A DNA stretch of 64,000 nt from Candidatus Rifleibacterium amylolyticum (GCA_009917695.1 JAACJG010000012.1:62001-126000), one strand, 5' to 3'; positions 25,481 through 36,056 are shown, numbered from the stretch's first letter. The notes: generated by a model from the sequence alone, not told the origin. Numbers and translations are program-made.

Positions 25481-26815
25481 TCAGACAACACCCTGATCGA
25501 GCATTGCAGTGGCGACCTTCATGAAGCCGGCCACGTTGGCGCCCTTGATGTAGTTGATGCGTTCGCCTTCTTTGCCATGTTTGACACAGGCTTCGTGGAT
25601 CGAATGCATGATGTGTTTCAGTTTGGCATCGACTTCTTCGGCAGTCCAGTTCAGGCGTTCGCTGTTCTGGGTCATTTCGAGGCCGGAAACCGCAACACCA
25701 CCGGCATTTACGGCTTTGCCCGGGGCGAACAGCATCTTGCTGTGAGCCAGCTTGGCGCCTTCGGCGGTGCAGCCCATGTTGGAGACTTCAAGCAGCAGTT
25801 TGCAGCCATTAGCGGCAAGTTTCTTGACGTCTTCTTCGTTGCATTCATTCTGGGTAGCGCAGAGAACGGCTACATCACATTTAACGCCCCAGGGCTTTTC
25901 CTTCGGGAAGAATTTTGCCTTGGGATACTTTTTGACATAGTCTTCGGCCTGATCGTTGCAGGAAGCGCGCATTTCGAGCAGGTATTCGCACTTTTCTTCG
26001 TTGAAGCCTTCTTCATCATGTACATAGCCGTCAGGACCGCTGATGGTTACGCATTTGGCGCCGAGTTCGATGAGTTTCTTGATCGAGCCCCAGGTAACGT
26101 TACCGAAACCGGATACGGCAACGGTTTTACCCTTGAAGGTTTCACCAGCGCGTTTGAGCATGTCGATGCCGAAATAGATAGCGCCAAAGCCGGTGGCTTC
26201 GGGGCGAATGAGGCTGCCGCCCCAGGTTGCGCCCTTACCGGTGAAAACGCCGGTGAATTCATTGGCGATGCGCTTATACTGGCCGAACAGATAGCCGATT
26301 TCGCGGCCGCCGACGCCGATGTCGCCTGCCGGAACGTCGAGGTTTGGGCCAATATGGCGATAAAGTTCAGTCATGAAAGACTGGCAGAAGCGCATAATTT
26401 CATTGTCAGAGCGGCCTTTCGGGTTGAAATCGGAGCCGCCTTTGCCACCGCCCATTGGCAGTGTGGTCAGAGCATTCTTGAACATCTGTTCAAAGCCCAG
26501 GAATTTGAGAATGGAAAGGTTTACGCTTGGGTGAAAGCGCAAGCCGCCTTTGTAGGGGCCGATCGCGCTGTTAAATTGCACGCGATAACCTCGGTTAACC
26601 TGAATTTCGCCCTTGTCATCAACCCAAGGAACTCTAAAAGAGATGGCGCGTTCGGGTTCTACGATTCTTTCAAGAATCTTGCCTTTAACCATGCGGGGAT
26701 TCTTGTGGTATTCTTCCCAGATGGTTTCGACGACTTCGTGAACGGCCTGATGAAATTCGGGTTCGTTCGGGTTTCTGGCTTTTACCATGTCCATGAATTC
26801 GGCGATGCTTTTCAT
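25481..26815 (-). CDS. gdhA: Glutamate dehydrogenase (probably NADP-type)
   Basis: A 444-residue hexameric-type glutamate dehydrogenase that interconverts 2-oxoglutarate plus ammonia and glutamate. The catalytic motif PMGGGKGGSDFNPKG (about 121-135) includes the active-site lysine. The nucleotide fold has GFGNVTWGS (about 237-245). The start at 26815 (MKSIAEFMDM) follows a GAAAGGA-like ribosome site; the longer in-frame start at 26887 runs through the promoter and is rejected. The length and sequence style match the small bacterial NADP-dependent enzymes such as E. coli GdhA (447). It is monocistronic, with its own promoter and terminator. Confidence 0.95.
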   Translation of the reverse strand: MKSIAEFMDMVKARNPNEPEFHQAVHEVVETIWEEYHKNPRMVKGKILERIVEPERAISFRVPWVDDKGEIQVNRGYRVQFNSAIGPYKGGLRFHPSVNLSILKFLGFEQMFKNALTTLPMGGGKGGSDFNPKGRSDNEIMRFCQSFMTELYRHIGPNLDVPAGDIGVGGREIGYLFGQYKRIANEFTGVFTGKGATWGGSLIRPEATGFGAIYFGIDMLKRAGETFKGKTVAVSGFGNVTWGSIKKLIELGAKCVTISGPDGYVHDEEGFNEEKCEYLLEMRASCNDQAEDYVKKYPKAKFFPKEKPWGVKCDVAVLCATQNECNEEDVKKLAANGCKLLLEVSNMGCTAEGAKLAHSKMLFAPGKAVNAGGVAVSGLEMTQNSERLNWTAEEVDAKLKHIMHSIHEACVKHGKEGERINYIKGANVAGFMKVATAMLDQGVV

Positions 26816-26877
26816 TACTTCACTTTCCTTTCGATGCGACCTGATATTTATAACCCGATCAACGGGTATCAAGGGGC

Positions 26878-26906
26878 AACATAGCACGGAGTTGCAAAGT
26901 ACTCAA
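26878..26906 (-). promoter_or_regulatory. Promoter of gdhA with a small downstream inverted repeat
   Basis: On the minus strand TTGAGT (26906-26901), a 17-bp spacer and TATGTT (26883-26878) form a plausible sigma-70 promoter 63 bp before gdhA. A short inverted repeat ACCCG-N5-CGGGT (26853-26867) lies between the -10 box and the gene and could be an operator or leader hairpin. Confidence 0.5.
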
Positions 26907-26929
26907 CTTTTTGTTGAAAATTTATTAAG

Positions 26930-27898
26930 TCAGGCTTTTGCTGCGCCTGCTGCCGGTTCGGGCGGCGATGTCAGCAGTCTTTGTGCCACGGCAGCTAATG
27001 GTTGTTGAAACATCATGGCCACAAGCACCGGAATGCTGGATTCTACCGGAAAATGGCCGATAGCAAGCACCAGTCCGACACTGGTATTGCGGATGCCGGC
27101 ACAGAAAGTGCTGGTGATCAAAGCTCCTGTTTTGAAACCAAAAATTCTGGCAAGCAGATAACCTGTTACAAATCCTGTCAAAGTCATGCACATGGTAAGC
27201 AGAACGATTAAAGGCGCTTTACTGAACATTTCAGCTGCTGATTTCTGTGCCATGCCAACGTTTATGGTTATCACCAGACACATGCAGAAAAACGAAGGCA
27301 GACCGAGATACCTGATATTGCGGTTATAAAAAGTACCCCGACTAAGATCGTTGATCGTCAGACCGAGGACAGATGGCAATACGATCATGAATATAAGTCC
27401 GCGTATCATCGAATTATAGTCTATTGTTGCCTGCTGGCCTGCAAATATAAGCAGTATCGCCGGCACGATGAGAGGGCTGAGCAGTGTGTCTACTGTGGCC
27501 GCTGTCAGCGCAAGGGCGACATCGCCTTTGCCGAGCCCGGCCCAGATTACAGCTGTTATACCGATTGGCAGAGCTGCCATAAGTATGTAACCAAGTATAA
27601 GCTCCTGGCGTCCGGGAAACAGCAGGTTGCTGCAGATACTTGCTATAACCGGCATCAGCAGATGCTGCAAAACGACAATGCTGATAAGGGGCAGCGGCTT
27701 TCTGAAAATTATTCCGAGGTCTTTCCAGCTTGTTTTAAGCGCGGTTACGAAGGTCATGTAACCGAACATCCAGGGGACGGCGCCGCGCATGCCGCCAAGG
27801 CTTTCGCCACCGAGCCAGCCACAGAGCATGGCGAAAAGCATGAAAAAAATCATGCGTGAGTTGAGGTAAAGATACAATCGTTCGCCGGCTGGCCGCAT
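26930..27898 (-). CDS. Bile acid:sodium symporter (BASS/SBF-like) family transporter
   Basis: A 322-residue protein with about nine or ten hydrophobic segments, typical of BASS transporters. These move organic anions (bile acids, pantoate, pyruvate or keto acids) with sodium. The segments MAALPIGITAVIWAGLGKGDVALALTA (about 118-144) and the matching crossover in the second half (TSTFCAGIRNTSVGLVLAIG, about 280-299) carry the polar residues of the two-fold repeat. The position between gdhA and a peptidase gives no clue to the substrate. It is a single minus-strand gene; no strong terminator was seen before gdhA. Confidence 0.75.
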   Translation of the reverse strand: MRPAGERLYLYLNSRMIFFMLFAMLCGWLGGESLGGMRGAVPWMFGYMTFVTALKTSWKDLGIIFRKPLPLISIVVLQHLLMPVIASICSNLLFPGRQELILGYILMAALPIGITAVIWAGLGKGDVALALTAATVDTLLSPLIVPAILLIFAGQQATIDYNSMIRGLIFMIVLPSVLGLTINDLSRGTFYNRNIRYLGLPSFFCMCLVITINVGMAQKSAAEMFSKAPLIVLLTMCMTLTGFVTGYLLARIFGFKTGALITSTFCAGIRNTSVGLVLAIGHFPVESSIPVLVAMMFQQPLAAVAQRLLTSPPEPAAGAAKA

Positions 27899-27969
27899 AG
27901 CTGTTTTTCCGGGTGAGTTATGCCGCGATTATAACGCCAATACCGGCAATAATCCAGACAAACTTAAAC

Positions 27970-29358
27970 TTACAGTTTGCGCACCCAGTCTTCGAAGTGC
28001 TCCTGAAAATGGTCCATGTCGCGACCAGTGGCATCGATCATGGCCTCTTCGAAAGATTTGCCCTCGCCAAGCGAAGAAAGAATGGTGTCGAAAGCACGCT
28101 CGCCATAATAGTCGGCCAGGCAGCGGGTTGCCAGATAAGAACCGATGTAGCCGCGCAGAACATCTTTGCGCGAAGAACTGTTGAGCAACGCCGGCACCCG
28201 GTTAAGCTTGACGACCTTGCCACCATCGATGAATTCATTCTCGACAATACTGTTGTAATCTGAACGCATTTCATCGGGTGAACCGTTGGCGGCGGCGAAT
28301 TCCTGATACTGCGCGATGCCTTCGTTGAGCCAGAGCGGACAGCGGTTGTTGGTGCGCAGATGAATGATGGTGTGCGTAAACTCATGTGCCAGCAGCCCTT
28401 TTACATATTCTTCGCTCTTGTATCCTGACTTGAGGGGAACCATTATCTTGATGCCCTGCGCTGAAGCGGCTGACCAGTCGCGGCTGACTTTGTAATAGTC
28501 TTCGGTCAGGTAGAAGATGACGTTGATTTTGACGTCCGGATGAAAATTCAGCGATCTGGTTACCTGATAAAAGACCTCGTTGAGCACTTCGAAAGTGATG
28601 TCGCCGAGGTCATCGCGCGAGTCTCCGGCAAAATGCACGACAAAACGCCGGTCTTCTACGCTTGAGGAACCATCGGTCGAGGCCATCTGCTCGCGGGCGC
28701 GGTTGATCGCCTCGTCGATAGCCGCTTTCTGGTTTTCATCCTGCGTGGCATCGCGTGCGCGTTCCCACCAGCTGATCGCTTCATCGAAATAGTGCAGCTC
28801 GTAATTACTTTTGCCGAGGTAGAACAGGATGAAAAATGAATCAGGAAATGTGTTTACAGCTCGCCCGAGGTATTCTATCGCCTTCTCGTAGTCCATCATC
28901 TGAACCGCGGCCAGGCCGATTTTACCTATGATCTGCATGTCATCAGGTTCGCGGCCATGCACGTATTCGAAATGCTCGAGCGCTTTTTCGTAGTTACCCT
29001 TGAAATACAGCAGGTCGCCCCAGAAGGTTTCAACAATGATGTTGTCTGGCGCAAGTCTGGCGGTTTCAAGCATCAGGTCTTCGTTTTCTTCATAAGTGCG
29101 GTCGACGCGCAGCATGATTTTTTTCAAGAGAAAGGCAGCCAGATCCAGCTTCTGTTCGCGCGTTGCACCGATAGCATAAGCGGCATCACGCAGATCTTCG
29201 ATTTTGTGGTCGAGCTCATCGCCCAGTGCGTTATATATCTGATATTCCTGCAGAGCTTCAGGCGTCGCCGGCGGCAGAGGCTGACGAAACAGCTGTATCT
29301 GTGCCCGGAGCGAGCAGGGTAGAAGAACGAGCAGTAGTATGGTTAACAGCTTTTTCAT
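27970..29358 (-). CDS. Exported TPR protein with gluzincin (peptidase MA-like) metalloprotease domain
   Basis: A 462-residue protein with a signal peptide (about residues 1-19, ending near LRA-QI). A helical TPR region follows at about 85-205. The C-terminal metalloprotease domain (about 225-460) has the zinc motif HEFTH (about 328-332), followed by a downstream glutamate in WLNEGIAQY, the arrangement of gluzincins of the peptidase MA-like family. It is expected in the periplasm or outside the cell. No pro-peptide or anchor is obvious. It lies between the dnaJ terminator and the BASS transporter and appears to be a single gene. Confidence 0.85.
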   Translation of the reverse strand: MKKLLTILLLVLLPCSLRAQIQLFRQPLPPATPEALQEYQIYNALGDELDHKIEDLRDAAYAIGATREQKLDLAAFLLKKIMLRVDRTYEENEDLMLETARLAPDNIIVETFWGDLLYFKGNYEKALEHFEYVHGREPDDMQIIGKIGLAAVQMMDYEKAIEYLGRAVNTFPDSFFILFYLGKSNYELHYFDEAISWWERARDATQDENQKAAIDEAINRAREQMASTDGSSSVEDRRFVVHFAGDSRDDLGDITFEVLNEVFYQVTRSLNFHPDVKINVIFYLTEDYYKVSRDWSAASAQGIKIMVPLKSGYKSEEYVKGLLAHEFTHTIIHLRTNNRCPLWLNEGIAQYQEFAAANGSPDEMRSDYNSIVENEFIDGGKVVKLNRVPALLNSSSRKDVLRGYIGSYLATRCLADYYGERAFDTILSSLGEGKSFEEAMIDATGRDMDHFQEHFEDWVRKL

Positions 29359-29410
29359 GGTGTTCTACAAATAAACATATCAGAAAAATGCAAAATTGGA
29401 AACGCCATGA

Positions 29411-29446
29411 AAAAACCGGCAGAACACTGAGTGCTCTGCCGGTTTT
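29411..29446. terminator. Bidirectional terminator after dnaJ
   Basis: A 12-bp perfect stem (29412-29423 with 29435-29446) has A runs on one side and T runs on the other, so it can work on both strands. On the minus strand it closes the chaperone cluster 14 bp after dnaJ. Confidence 0.85.
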
Positions 29447-29460
29447 GAATTAGCCGGTTG

Positions 29461-30582
29461 TTAACCACCGAGGGCTTTTTTGACCTTGTCGAAGAAGGAT
29501 TTGCCAGAACCTATGCCGGTAGCTTTCGATTCGGGGTCTTCCTCGGCAAGCATCATCAGAAGCTCACGCTGGCGGGCATTAAGCTCGGTCGGTGTGCGCA
29601 CGAAGATTTTGACCAGCTGGTCGCCCTGGCCGCCGCGCAGCGATTTTACGCCGTAGCCGCGCAATCTGAAGATTTTGCCGGTCTGCGTACCTTCGGGAAT
29701 CTTTATTTTAACTACACCTTTGAGGGTTGGCACTTCTACTTCGCCGCCAATAGCTGCGAGTGGAAAGGTGATGTTCTTTTCGCAGATGATGTCGTCGCCG
29801 ATTCTCTCGAAGAAATCGTGTTTGCCGACACTCAGAAAGATATAGAGGCTGCCGTTCGGTCCGCCTTTTTCGCCGGGTTCGCCTTCGCCAGCGAGTTTGA
29901 GTTTGCTGCCGGTTTCGACTCCCGGAGGAATTTTGACGTCGATTTTCTGCGAATGTTTGATACGTCCACTGCCTTTGCAGGACTGGCAAGGCTTATCAAT
30001 AATTTCGCCTTCGCCCTGGCACTGATGACAGGTGCGCTGAATCGAGAAAAAACCCTGCGCCAGCGAGATAGAGCCGCGGCCCTTACAGACCGGGCATTGC
30101 TTGCGGCTGCTGCCGGCTTCGGCGCCAGACCCGGAACAGGTGGTACAACGGGTAGATTTTTGAATGGTAATATTCTTGTCGCAGCCGAAAACCGCTTCTT
30201 CAAAAGTGATTTCGAGATCGTATCGCAGGTCGGCGCCGCGCTTGGGGCCGCGTCGCTGACCGCCGCTGCCACCACCGCCGAAAAAGTCGGAAAGGATGTC
30301 GCCGAAGATGTCGCCGAAGCCGCCGAATCCGCCCATGTCCTGATAATTGAAGCTGTTCGGGTCGATGCCGGCATGGCCGAACTGGTCGTAGGCCGCTCTT
30401 TTCTGCTGGTCAGAGAGTATCTGATAGGCTTCGTTTATCTCTTTGAATTTTTCTACAGCGTCCGGGCTCTTGTTGACGTCCGGATGAAACTGGCGTGCCA
30501 GATTGCGAAACGCCTTTTTGATTTCGTTTTCGTCGGCGTTCTTGGGCACTCCCAGTACTTCGTAATAATCACGCTTGGCCAT
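29461..30582 (-). CDS. dnaJ: Chaperone DnaJ (Hsp40)
   Basis: A 373-residue type I DnaJ that delivers clients to DnaK and stimulates its ATPase. The J domain (about 1-70) has the HPD motif in [11 protein letters not shown] glycine/phenylalanine-rich linker follows (about 75-112). All four zinc-binding repeats are present: [24 protein letters not shown] and CQSCKGSG. The C-terminal client-binding domains complete the chain. It is the last gene of the chaperone cluster, separated from dnaK by 115 bp containing a strong GC-rich hairpin. Confidence 0.97.
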   Translation of the reverse strand: MAKRDYYEVLGVPKNADENEIKKAFRNLARQFHPDVNKSPDAVEKFKEINEAYQILSDQQKRAAYDQFGHAGIDPNSFNYQDMGGFGGFGDIFGDILSDFFGGGGSGGQRRGPKRGADLRYDLEITFEEAVFGCDKNITIQKSTRCTTCSGSGAEAGSSRKQCPVCKGRGSISLAQGFFSIQRTCHQCQGEGEIIDKPCQSCKGSGRIKHSQKIDVKIPPGVETGSKLKLAGEGEPGEKGGPNGSLYIFLSVGKHDFFERIGDDIICEKNITFPLAAIGGEVEVPTLKGVVKIKIPEGTQTGKIFRLRGYGVKSLRGGQGDQLVKIFVRTPTELNARQRELLMMLAEEDPESKATGIGSGKSFFDKVKKALGG

Positions 30583-30661
30583 TAAATTCTCCCTTGAAGG
30601 CGTATCATGCTCTGTCTGAAACTCTGGCCGTCAAATAACTCAGGTTCGCGGTCAAGTAAGC

Positions 30662-30687
30662 GGCCGTGGGCCTGTGTGCCCACGGCC
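30662..30687 (-). other. GC-rich intercistronic hairpin between dnaK and dnaJ
   Basis: A perfect 10-bp stem (30662-30671 with 30678-30687, 6-nt loop), almost all G-C pairs, lies 10 bp after the dnaK stop. No T run follows on the minus strand, so it is not a standard terminator. Similar hairpins follow both groEL genes. Confidence 0.85.
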
Positions 30688-30697
30688 AATTGCGTTG

Positions 30698-32560
30698 TCA
30701 GTCGGCTTTTTTGAATTCAGCGTCAACGACGTTTTCGTCGTCGCCGGCAGTCTTCTGACCACTCTGGCTCTGCTGCTCGGGATTCGGCTGGTGCTGGGCA
30801 TCAGCGTGCGAAGCCTGGGCATTCTTGTAGATCATTTCGCCAAGTTTCTGTGCCGTGGTCTGCAGCTCTTCGACTTTTTTCTTGATCATGTCGACGTCTT
30901 TGCTCTCAAGAGCTTTTTTAAGCTCGCCGACCTTGCCTTCAACTTCGTTCTTGAGATCAGCCGGAACCTTGTCGCCAAGTTCCTTGAGCGTCTTTTCGGT
31001 CTGATAAACCAGGCTCTCGCCGGTATTGACAGTTTCGATCGATTCGCGCTGCTTGGCGTCTTCCTGGGCGTGTCGCTCGGCTTCTTTGACCATGCGGTCG
31101 ATCTCATCTTTGTTGAGGCCGGAACTGTTGGTGATGGTGATCGCCTGTTCCTTGCCGGTGCCGAGATCCTTGGCTGATACGTTGACTATGCCGTTGGCGT
31201 CGATGTCGAAGGTTACTTCGATCTGCGGCACACCGCGCGGAGCCGGCGGAATGCCGACGAGGTCGAAGCGGCCGAGAGTCTTGTTGTCGGCTGCCATCTG
31301 GCGTTCACCCTGCAGAACATGTACCGAAACGGCCGGCTGGTTGTCAGAGGCGGTCGAGAACACCTGACTTTTCTTGGTCGGAATTGTGGTATTACGTGAG
31401 ATGAGGGTGGTCATAACGCCGCCGAGGGTTTCGATGCCGAGAGAGAGCGGGGTTACGTCGAGCAGCAGAACGTCTTTAACTTCGCCACCGAGAATACCGG
31501 CCTGAATGGCGGCGCCCATGGCGACGCATTCCATCGGATCGACGCCTCTTTCGGGGTCTTTGCCGAAGTGCGATTTGAGCAGGTTCTGAATGATCGGCAT
31601 GCGGGTCGGGCCGCCAACCATGATGATATGGTCGATTTCGCCGCGTTTGAGACCGGCGTCATTGAGGGCGTTGTCGATCGGGGCTTTGCAGCGCTCGACG
31701 ACGTTGTCAATCAGTTCTTCGAGTTTTGAGCGGGTAATCGTCATTACCATGTGCTTGGGGCCTTCGGCTGTGGCGGTAATGAAGGGCAGGTTGATGTCGG
31801 TGCTGGTGGTGGTCGAGAGCTCGATTTTGGCGCGTTCAGCGGCTTCTCTTACGCGCTGGTAAGCCATCGAGTCCTTCGACAGATCGATACCTTCCTGCTT
31901 TTTGAATTCGCTGATGATCCATTGAATGACGACGTTGTCCATGTCGGTGCCGCCGAGTTTGGTGTCACCGTTGGTTGAGAGCACTTCAAATACGCCGCTG
32001 CCGAGTTCGAGAATGGTGACGTCGAGGGTGCCGCCGCCAAGGTCGAATACCAGAATTTTGCGTTCGCCTTCTTTGTCGAGACCGTAGGCAAGGGCGGCTG
32101 CAGTCGGTTCGTTTATGATGCGCTTGACTTCGATGCCGGCGATAGCACCGGCGTCCTTGGTGGCCTGGCGCTGAGCGTCATCGAAATAGGCCGGAACAGT
32201 GATTACTGCGCCGGTTACCTTGTCGTTCAGAAAAGCTTCGGCGTCAGCTTTGATCTTCTGAAGAATGCAGGCCGAGATTTCCTGCGGGGTATAATCTTTG
32301 TTGTCGACCTTGATCTTTTCTTTGGTGCCCATCTTGCGTTTTACGGCAATAATGGTGCGGTCGGGGTTGGTGGTGGCCTGGCGTCTGGCCGGTTCACCGA
32401 TCAGGCGCTGACCGTCTTTGGTAAAAGCAACAACGCTCGGAAAAGCTTTGCCGCCGATTGAATTGCCTTCGGCGCTCGGAATGATAACCGGTTTGCCGCC
32501 TTCAATAACTGCAGCGGCGGAGTTGGAAGTACCTAAGTCGATACCGATAACCCTTGACAT
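30698..32560 (-). CDS. dnaK: Chaperone DnaK (Hsp70)
   Basis: A 620-residue Hsp70. The ATPase domain starts with [13 protein letters not shown] and carries the other signatures ([13 protein letters not shown] near 173-185 and [11 protein letters not shown] near 316-326). The interdomain linker [17 protein letters not shown] (about 367-383) and the substrate-binding domain are intact. The C-terminal helical lid ends with a disordered Q/H-rich stretch and an acidic tail ([12 protein letters not shown]), typical of DnaK. It is flanked by grpE (29 bp upstream) and dnaJ in the conserved HrcA-type order. Control is expected from the single CIRCE element at 38499-38525. Confidence 0.98.
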   Translation of the reverse strand: MSRVIGIDLGTSNSAAAVIEGGKPVIIPSAEGNSIGGKAFPSVVAFTKDGQRLIGEPARRQATTNPDRTIIAVKRKMGTKEKIKVDNKDYTPQEISACILQKIKADAEAFLNDKVTGAVITVPAYFDDAQRQATKDAGAIAGIEVKRIINEPTAAALAYGLDKEGERKILVFDLGGGTLDVTILELGSGVFEVLSTNGDTKLGGTDMDNVVIQWIISEFKKQEGIDLSKDSMAYQRVREAAERAKIELSTTTSTDINLPFITATAEGPKHMVMTITRSKLEELIDNVVERCKAPIDNALNDAGLKRGEIDHIIMVGGPTRMPIIQNLLKSHFGKDPERGVDPMECVAMGAAIQAGILGGEVKDVLLLDVTPLSLGIETLGGVMTTLISRNTTIPTKKSQVFSTASDNQPAVSVHVLQGERQMAADNKTLGRFDLVGIPPAPRGVPQIEVTFDIDANGIVNVSAKDLGTGKEQAITITNSSGLNKDEIDRMVKEAERHAQEDAKQRESIETVNTGESLVYQTEKTLKELGDKVPADLKNEVEGKVGELKKALESKDVDMIKKKVEELQTTAQKLGEMIYKNAQASHADAQHQPNPEQQSQSGQKTAGDDENVVDAEFKKAD

Positions 32561-32589
32561 TTATATTCCTCCTGTTTCTGTTTAACAGA

Positions 32590-33207
32590 TTATTTCTGGT
32601 TGATTTCTACCTTGGCGGTGCGCAGTACGCGCTCCTTGAACATATAACCCTTTTCGAATTCGGCCAGCACGATTTCGTCGTCCTGGTCTTCAACGCTGCG
32701 TTTGCACATGGCTTCGTGAATGTGTGGGTCGAACTTCTGGCCTTTGGCGCCGATTTCCTTGAGGCCTTCTTTTTCGAGCACATCAGAGAACTGTATTGAA
32801 AACATCTCGAGGCCATCGATGATTTTTTTGTCGATGTTGCTTTTGCCGATCTGTTCCATTGCCTTGTCGAGTGTATCGATAACCGGCAGCAGGCGTTTGA
32901 GAAAATCTTCGACACCGCGTCCGCGTGCTTCGAGCTGCTCTTTGGCAGTTCGGCGCTGCAGGTTCTGGTAATCGGCAAGCGCTCTGAAATAGCGTTGCTT
33001 CATATCTTCGAGCTCTCTGGCAAGCTTCTTTTCGTTATCGACAGGCTTGCCGGTGTCGTCGCCCTTGTCGCCTTCAGCAGCAGAGGCTTTCGCTTCGGCG
33101 CCGGCCTCGTTTTCGGTTTTCCCTTCTTCCTGATTTTCGGTATCTTCGGCAACAGCTTCAGATTCTTTACTGACAGGAGTTTCGTTCTTGCTATCTTTTT
33201 GCATCAT
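32590..33207 (-). CDS. grpE: Nucleotide exchange factor GrpE
   Basis: GrpE releases ADP from DnaK. The N-terminal third is acidic and low in complexity (about 1-60). A long coiled coil follows (about 65-125), then the C-terminal beta domain with GQKFDPHIHEAM (about 157-168). An ATG at 33207 preceded by AAGGTG at 9 nt spacing is preferred, giving 205 residues; a GTG start at 33219 would add four residues. It begins just after hrcA and precedes dnaK. Confidence 0.95.
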   Translation of the reverse strand: MMQKDSKNETPVSKESEAVAEDTENQEEGKTENEAGAEAKASAAEGDKGDDTGKPVDNEKKLARELEDMKQRYFRALADYQNLQRRTAKEQLEARGRGVEDFLKRLLPVIDTLDKAMEQIGKSNIDKKIIDGLEMFSIQFSDVLEKEGLKEIGAKGQKFDPHIHEAMCKRSVEDQDDEIVLAEFEKGYMFKERVLRTAKVEINQK

Positions 33208-33221
33208 TTCAGGTGTCACCT

Positions 33222-34352
33222 TTAAAAAGAGTTCGGTTCATTTCGCTCGCCCTGTCCAACCAGGAGCTTGCTGAGAGTGTTCGACAGCCGGGCCAGAGTG
33301 GCCACAACGCGACCGTAGTCCATGCGCAGAGGGCCGATCAGTCCGATTCGGCCGATAGAGCGGTTGGGGCCGCGATATCGGGCTGCAACCAGAGAAACAT
33401 CTTTGATCGCCAGTCCCGAATCAGAGCCTATGTTTACCACAATCTCGCGCTTGCTATCAAGTGATTTTGCCAGCAGATGCAGCAGGTTTTCCTTGTGGTC
33501 GAGCAAACTGACCATCTGCCTTATTTTTTCAGGGTCGTTAAATTCGGGCTGGTCAAAAAAGTTTACGAGACCGTCGAGAAACAATGCGTCTGAATCCGGG
33601 TCGGCAGCTGAATCCTGGACTTTTTTGACGAGTTGTGACAGCAGATTATTGTAGCGTGAGATGATGTGGCGGGTTTTTTCGATGTAATCCTGCTCGTATT
33701 GATGGAACTGCTGCTGGCAGAGTTGAGCGTTGAGCAGAATTGACAGCTTTTCGAGCACGTCGTCACTGGTCTCGCCGGGAATATTGACGATCTGGTCGTT
33801 GATGTTGCCAAAGTCATCAACTGTAACCAGCATTGCCTTGTTCTCGAGCACTCTGAAAAGTTTGATCGAACGCAACGGGTTCTTGCCATGCTGCGGGGCC
33901 AGCAGCACTCCGGCGAGATTGGTTTTCTGGCAGGCATATCTGATGGCAGATTTTAAAATGTCCTGCTGGCGGTTGTGTGTCTCGTGCGAGATTTCGGCGA
34001 TCTTGCCGATCAGCGCTTCTTCGAGCTGGCTGATGCGCTCGAATTCGACGAGAAAATTGACGTAAAATTTGTAGCCCTTTTCGGTGGGCACGCGGCCGGC
34101 TGAGGTGTGGGGCGAATAAAGGTAGCCCATGCTCTCAAGGTCGGCCATTTCGTTGCGCAGAGTGGCCGGTGAGCAGGCGAGCTGACTCGATTTCGACAGA
34201 TTGCGCGACCCTACCGGGATTCCGGTGGAAATAAAGGTGTCGCAGACCTCACGCAGAACCGTTTTCTGGCGCTCGTTGAGGCTGTTGTCGGTGATTTCGG
34301 AGTCGGCGAGGGCGGCCTGTAATAATGAAGATTCGTTCATTGCCTTAATCAT
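33222..34352 (-). CDS. hrcA: Heat-inducible transcription repressor HrcA
   Basis: HrcA binds CIRCE operators and needs GroEL for full activity. The N-terminal winged-helix DNA-binding domain covers about residues 20-95 (QLACSPATLRNEMADLESMGYL with HTSAGRVPTEKGY after it). The GAF-like and dimerisation domains follow. I start it at 34352 (MIKAMNESS), or possibly 34340. The longer ATG at 34391 would place the GC-rich hairpin at 34359-34383 inside the coding region. The result is about 376 residues, slightly longer than the usual 340-350. The gene sits between groEL1 and grpE, so the repressor is made from the operon it controls. Confidence 0.93.
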   Translation of the reverse strand: MIKAMNESSLLQAALADSEITDNSLNERQKTVLREVCDTFISTGIPVGSRNLSKSSQLACSPATLRNEMADLESMGYLYSPHTSAGRVPTEKGYKFYVNFLVEFERISQLEEALIGKIAEISHETHNRQQDILKSAIRYACQKTNLAGVLLAPQHGKNPLRSIKLFRVLENKAMLVTVDDFGNINDQIVNIPGETSDDVLEKLSILLNAQLCQQQFHQYEQDYIEKTRHIISRYNNLLSQLVKKVQDSAADPDSDALFLDGLVNFFDQPEFNDPEKIRQMVSLLDHKENLLHLLAKSLDSKREIVVNIGSDSGLAIKDVSLVAARYRGPNRSIGRIGLIGPLRMDYGRVVATLARLSNTLSKLLVGQGERNEPNSF

Positions 34353-34358
34353 GAAGGC

Positions 34359-34383
34359 CCCCCCGGCAGTGAATGCCGGGGGG
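34359..34383 (-). other. GC-rich intercistronic hairpin between groEL1 and hrcA
   Basis: A perfect 10-bp stem (34359-34368 with 34374-34383, 5-nt loop), nearly all G-C, starts 14 bp after the groEL1 stop and ends 6 bp before the chosen hrcA start. There is no T run. It may also hide the hrcA ribosome site. Confidence 0.85.
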
Positions 34384-34397
34384 ACAGTCATTCATGC

Positions 34398-36026
34398 TCA
34401 GTAGTCCATGTCCATTTCGGGAGCGGCTGCTTTAGTTTTCTTTTCGGGAGCTTCGGCGACGAGAACTTCAGTTGTCAGCAGAATCGAGGCGATGGATGAG
34501 GCGTTCTGCAGAGCTGATCTGGTCACCTTGGCGGGGTCGATGATACCGGCTTTGAACATGTCGGTGTAATCATCAGCAACGACGTCATAGCCGTAGCCAT
34601 TGCCCTTGTGGGCTTTGACGTTTTCGACGATTACTGAAGGTTCGAGGCCGGCATTGCTCAGGATCATGCGCATTGGGGCGTAGAGGGCTTTTCTGACGGT
34701 GTTGATGCCGACTTTTTCGTCGTCATCACAGTTCTTTTCGAGTTTGTCAAGAACTGGCAGGGCGTTGATGTAGGTCACGCCGCCGCCGGCGACGACGCCT
34801 TCTTCGACCGCAGCGCGGGTGGCGCTGAGAGCGTCTTCAACCCGGGTTTTGCGCTCTTTCATTTCTGTTTCGGTAGCAGCACCGACCTTGATCACGGCAA
34901 CACCGCCGGCGAGCTTGGCCAGGCGTTCCTGCAGTTTTTCCTTGTCGTATGAGCTGGTGCTGTGTTCGATTTCGGCTTTGATCTGGTTGATGCGGTTCTT
35001 GAGAGCCTTGGCATCGCCACAACCTTCGACGATGGTTGTCATTTCTTTGCTGACCACGACCTTTTTGGCCTGGCCGAGCATGTTGATGGTAGCGCTGTCG
35101 AGTTTCATGCCGAGATCTTCACTGATCTTCTGGCCGCCGGTGAGAACTGCGATGTCGTCGAGCATGGCTTTGCGGCGATCGCCGAAGCCGGGTGCCTTGA
35201 CAGCAACACAGTTGAAAGTGCCGCGCAGTTTGTTGACAACCAGAGTTGCCAGTGCTTCGCCTTCGATATCTTCAGCGATGATGAGCAGGGGCTTGTTGAC
35301 CTGAACGATCTTTTCGAGCAGCGGCAGGATTTCTTTGAGGTTATTGATCTTGTTTTCAGTTATGAGAATGTAGGGGTTGTCGAGAACCGCTTCCATTCTT
35401 TCCTGATCGTTAACCATATAGGGGCTGACATAGCCCTTGTCGAATTCCATACCATCGACGAATTCGAGGGTAGTGTCGAAGCTCTGGGCTTCTTCTACGG
35501 TAATGACGCCATCTTTGCCGACTTTGTCCATGGCTTCAGCGATTACTTTGCCGATTTCGGGGTCGCGGGCCGAGATGGTGGCTACCTGAGCAACACTGTC
35601 TTTATTGTCATCGATTTTCTTGGAGAGATTTTTGATCTCTTTGACGATGGCGTCAACAGCTTTTTCGATGCCACGTTTTACATAGCTCGGGTTAGCTCCG
35701 GCGGTTACGTTTTTAAAGCCTTCGTGTACAATGGCCTGGGCAAGAACGGTTGCGGTAGTGGTGCCGTCGCCGGCGACGTCATTGGTTTTGCTGGCTACTT
35801 CTTTAACGAGCTGGGCGCCCATATTTTCAAATTTATCTTCGACTTCGATTTCTTTGGCAATGGTCACGCCGTCGTTGGTGACGGTCGGGCTGCCGAATTT
35901 CTTGTCGAGGATGGCATAACAACCCTTGGGGCCGAGGGTGGCGCGAACTGCATTGGCGACGAGGTCAACGCCGGTTTCGAGAGACTTGCGGGCTTCTGTC
36001 CAGTATTTGAGATGCTTGGCAGTCAT
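34398..36026 (-). CDS. groEL: Chaperonin GroEL, copy 1 (no GGM tail)
   Basis: A 542-residue Hsp60 that folds proteins with GroES. The ATP-binding motif [11 protein letters not shown] (about 86-96) and the other chaperonin signatures are intact. The chain ends in [14 protein letters not shown] and lacks the usual glycine-glycine-methionine repeat tail that lines the cavity. The sequence is closely related to the copy at 36435-38099 but clearly diverged, so this is an established paralogue rather than an assembly repeat. It lies 30 bp after its own groES. The unusual GPKGCYAIL in place of GPKGRNVVL is shared by both copies. Confidence 0.97.
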   Translation of the reverse strand: MTAKHLKYWTEARKSLETGVDLVANAVRATLGPKGCYAILDKKFGSPTVTNDGVTIAKEIEVEDKFENMGAQLVKEVASKTNDVAGDGTTTATVLAQAIVHEGFKNVTAGANPSYVKRGIEKAVDAIVKEIKNLSKKIDDNKDSVAQVATISARDPEIGKVIAEAMDKVGKDGVITVEEAQSFDTTLEFVDGMEFDKGYVSPYMVNDQERMEAVLDNPYILITENKINNLKEILPLLEKIVQVNKPLLIIAEDIEGEALATLVVNKLRGTFNCVAVKAPGFGDRRKAMLDDIAVLTGGQKISEDLGMKLDSATINMLGQAKKVVVSKEMTTIVEGCGDAKALKNRINQIKAEIEHSTSSYDKEKLQERLAKLAGGVAVIKVGAATETEMKERKTRVEDALSATRAAVEEGVVAGGGVTYINALPVLDKLEKNCDDDEKVGINTVRKALYAPMRMILSNAGLEPSVIVENVKAHKGNGYGYDVVADDYTDMFKAGIIDPAKVTRSALQNASSIASILLTTEVLVAEAPEKKTKAAAPEMDMDY

Positions 36027-36056
36027 TGGTTTACTCCTGTTTGCCTTATGATCTTA

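Noticed and set aside
25397-26884. 495-codon plus-strand reading frame opposite gdhA, and similar long frames opposite groEL, dnaJ and dnaK
   Set aside because: They lie exactly antisense to strongly conserved genes and arise from codon bias. Their translations lack recognisable domains.
34359-34383. Hairpin between groEL1 and hrcA as a terminator
   Set aside because: It lacks a T run on the minus strand, unlike the clear terminators elsewhere in the window.
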